A stretch of DNA of 64,000 bases. Source: Leisingera sp. ANG-M1. Its GTDB lineage: Bacteria > Pseudomonadota > Alphaproteobacteria > Rhodobacterales > Rhodobacteraceae. How positions within the stretch are numbered: the stretch's first letter is position 1; each line of letters starts with the position of its first letter. The position numbers and the translations under genes are program-made. This document shows, one piece after another, positions 63,116 through 64,000 of this stretch. Location of the stretch: the NCBI RefSeq assembly GCF_000813745.1, contig NZ_JWLC01000015.1:124001-188000 (forward strand). Reading direction: 5' to 3'. The notes under the pieces were generated by a model. The model was not told the DNA's origin, searched no databases, and saw only the letters and a program-made list of their open reading frames with translations.

Positions 63116-63705
63116 TGAGAAACACGCCACGGGCACTGGCTGCCCGTTTGCTGCCAGCGGCCGCCACCGCCAGCGCGCTTGCGCTGGCGGTGGCTTGCGC
63201 ACCGGGCGGCCTTAAGCAGGACAAGGGCAGCCCTTGGGCGCCGGGCGCGGATCACCGCAAATCAGCTGAGGACGGGCTGCTGGTGGGCAACCGCCTGATG
63301 GCTGCAGGCGAGCATGAGCTGGCGCTCGAGGCCTTTACCCGGGCTGCGCTGGACCAGGGGCTGACGCCGGAGGTTCTGTCCGGCATGGGCTCTGCCAAAC
63401 TGGGGTTGCGGCGGCTCGGACAGGCCGAAGAGCTGCTGCGTCAGGCGGTGGAGACGGATCCCTCCTGGCCCGAACCGATGAACAACCTCGGCGTGGTGCT
63501 GATGGAACGCGGCAAGACCGCGGAAGCGGTGCAGGTGTTCCAGCGCGCCTACGCGCTTGACAATGGCGAAAGTGACGCAATCCGCGATAATTTGCGGCTG
63601 GCACTCGCAAAACTGGAAAATCCTGCGCATACTGCCCCTCAAAACCAAGAATACAAATTGGTGCGGCAAGGCGGCGGCAGCTACCTGATTCGCAACGCAC
63701 CATGA
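63115..63705 (+). CDS. tadD: TadD-type TPR lipoprotein
   Basis: 196 residues. Lipobox LAVA|C (Cys28), then a linker and about three TPR units (GLLVGNRLMAAGEHELALEA, GSAKLGLRRLGQAEELLRQA, PMNNLGVVLMERGKTAEAVQ). TadD is the pilotin-like lipoprotein that helps secretin assembly. Start overlaps tadC stop. Confidence 0.9.
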   Translation: MRNTPRALAARLLPAAATASALALAVACAPGGLKQDKGSPWAPGADHRKSAEDGLLVGNRLMAAGEHELALEAFTRAALDQGLTPEVLSGMGSAKLGLRRLGQAEELLRQAVETDPSWPEPMNNLGVVLMERGKTAEAVQVFQRAYALDNGESDAIRDNLRLALAKLENPAHTAPQNQEYKLVRQGGGSYLIRNAP

Positions 63706-63735
63706 CAGAGGCAGAGCAGTAAAAAGGACGCACCA

Positions 63736-64000
63736 ATGCGCCAGCAGTTTTTCCTATCCGCTTCTCTGGCAGGGGCGCTGGTCCTGTCGGCCTGTGCGGA
63801 AAAAGCCGATGAAACCGTGGAACGGGCCTTTCAGGAGGTGAATGTCGTCGATGAGGCCAACCTCAACGACGTCATGCTGACCGTCGCAGACCCCAATGAA
63901 GCGGTGACCCATTTCCAGCGCACCCTCAAGAACAATCCGGACCGGATCGAACTGCAGCGCGGCCTGGCGCATTCGCTGATCCGTGCCAAACGCACCACCG
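63736..64000 (+). CDS. Second tad-locus TPR-type lipoprotein (C-terminus cut by window edge)
   Basis: 88 codons are visible. Lipobox VLSA|C (Cys20) in a short signal peptide MRQQFFLSASLAGALVLSAC; then VADPNEAVTHFQRTLKNNPD, the start of a TPR-like helical repeat. It starts 30 bases after tadD with AAAGGA upstream and is in the same operon. Most likely another tetratricopeptide lipoprotein of the pilus machine. Confidence 0.78.
   Translation, partial: MRQQFFLSASLAGALVLSACAEKADETVERAFQEVNVVDEANLNDVMLTVADPNEAVTHFQRTLKNNPDRIELQRGLAHSLIRAKRTT

Overview
The window is a dense, G+C-rich piece of a bacterial chromosome. Protein sequences and gene order point to a marine Rhodobacterales (Roseobacter-group) alphaproteobacterium: the aa3 oxidase cluster ctaC-ctaB-(small gene)-ctaG-ctaE-SURF1-thrC-M16 protease, a glyQ-DUF6446-like-glyS cluster, and a Tad pilus locus whose pilins carry the GAVTVDW motif. 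The genus cannot be fixed from sequence alone. I saw no rRNA, tRNA, CRISPR array, insertion sequence or prophage.

Left part (1-20.4 kb): mostly housekeeping. It holds a truncated GntR regulator, a HAD pyrimidine nucleotidase, a UbiH-type hydroxylase, an M50B-like membrane protein, a class V aminotransferase, two Lrp regulators with an unrelated gene wedged between them, ilvC with a strong terminator, two tandem EamA exporters, the folB-folP-glmM operon, a SleB-type hydrolase, a pyruvate phosphate dikinase with a divergent ATP-grasp half, and the glycyl-tRNA synthetase operon. A 25-codon ORF bridges exactly between the middle gene of that operon and glyS.

Middle (20.4-37 kb): accessory metabolism and envelope genes. 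These include a secreted SPOR/peptidoglycan-binding/trypsin-fold protein lacking its catalytic His and Ser, an SDR, DUF1178, EcsC, acetyltransferases, a flavin reductase, a SulP transporter, a membrane protein with a 48-residue tandem repeat, mtnP, a DUF418-like protein, a LysE exporter, apt, a D-lactate-dehydrogenase-type flavoprotein and a metallo-beta-lactamase-fold protein.

37-53.7 kb: the cytochrome oxidase gene cluster (minus strand) runs into thrC, an M16 protease and a GNAT gene with overlapping start and stop codons. tldD is divergent from ctaC across a perfect FNR-type box. dprA, topA, the two SCOT subunits, a small membrane protein and a lytic transglycosylase follow.

54-64 kb: a tad (Flp pilus) locus with two Flp genes encoding identical proteins, each with its own terminator, a third divergent pilin-like gene, then cpaB, cpaC, an OmpA-type lipoprotein, cpaE/tadZ, cpaF/tadA, tadB, tadC, tadD and a second lipoprotein that runs off the window. 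Together they encode secretin, ATPase and inner-membrane platform of an adhesion pilus.

Between genes there is a family of related palindromic elements (at least four copies, one with a large branched structure) and a shorter motif found just after two stop codons. These, the tiny glyS-leader ORF and the dead protease are the least explained features of the window.
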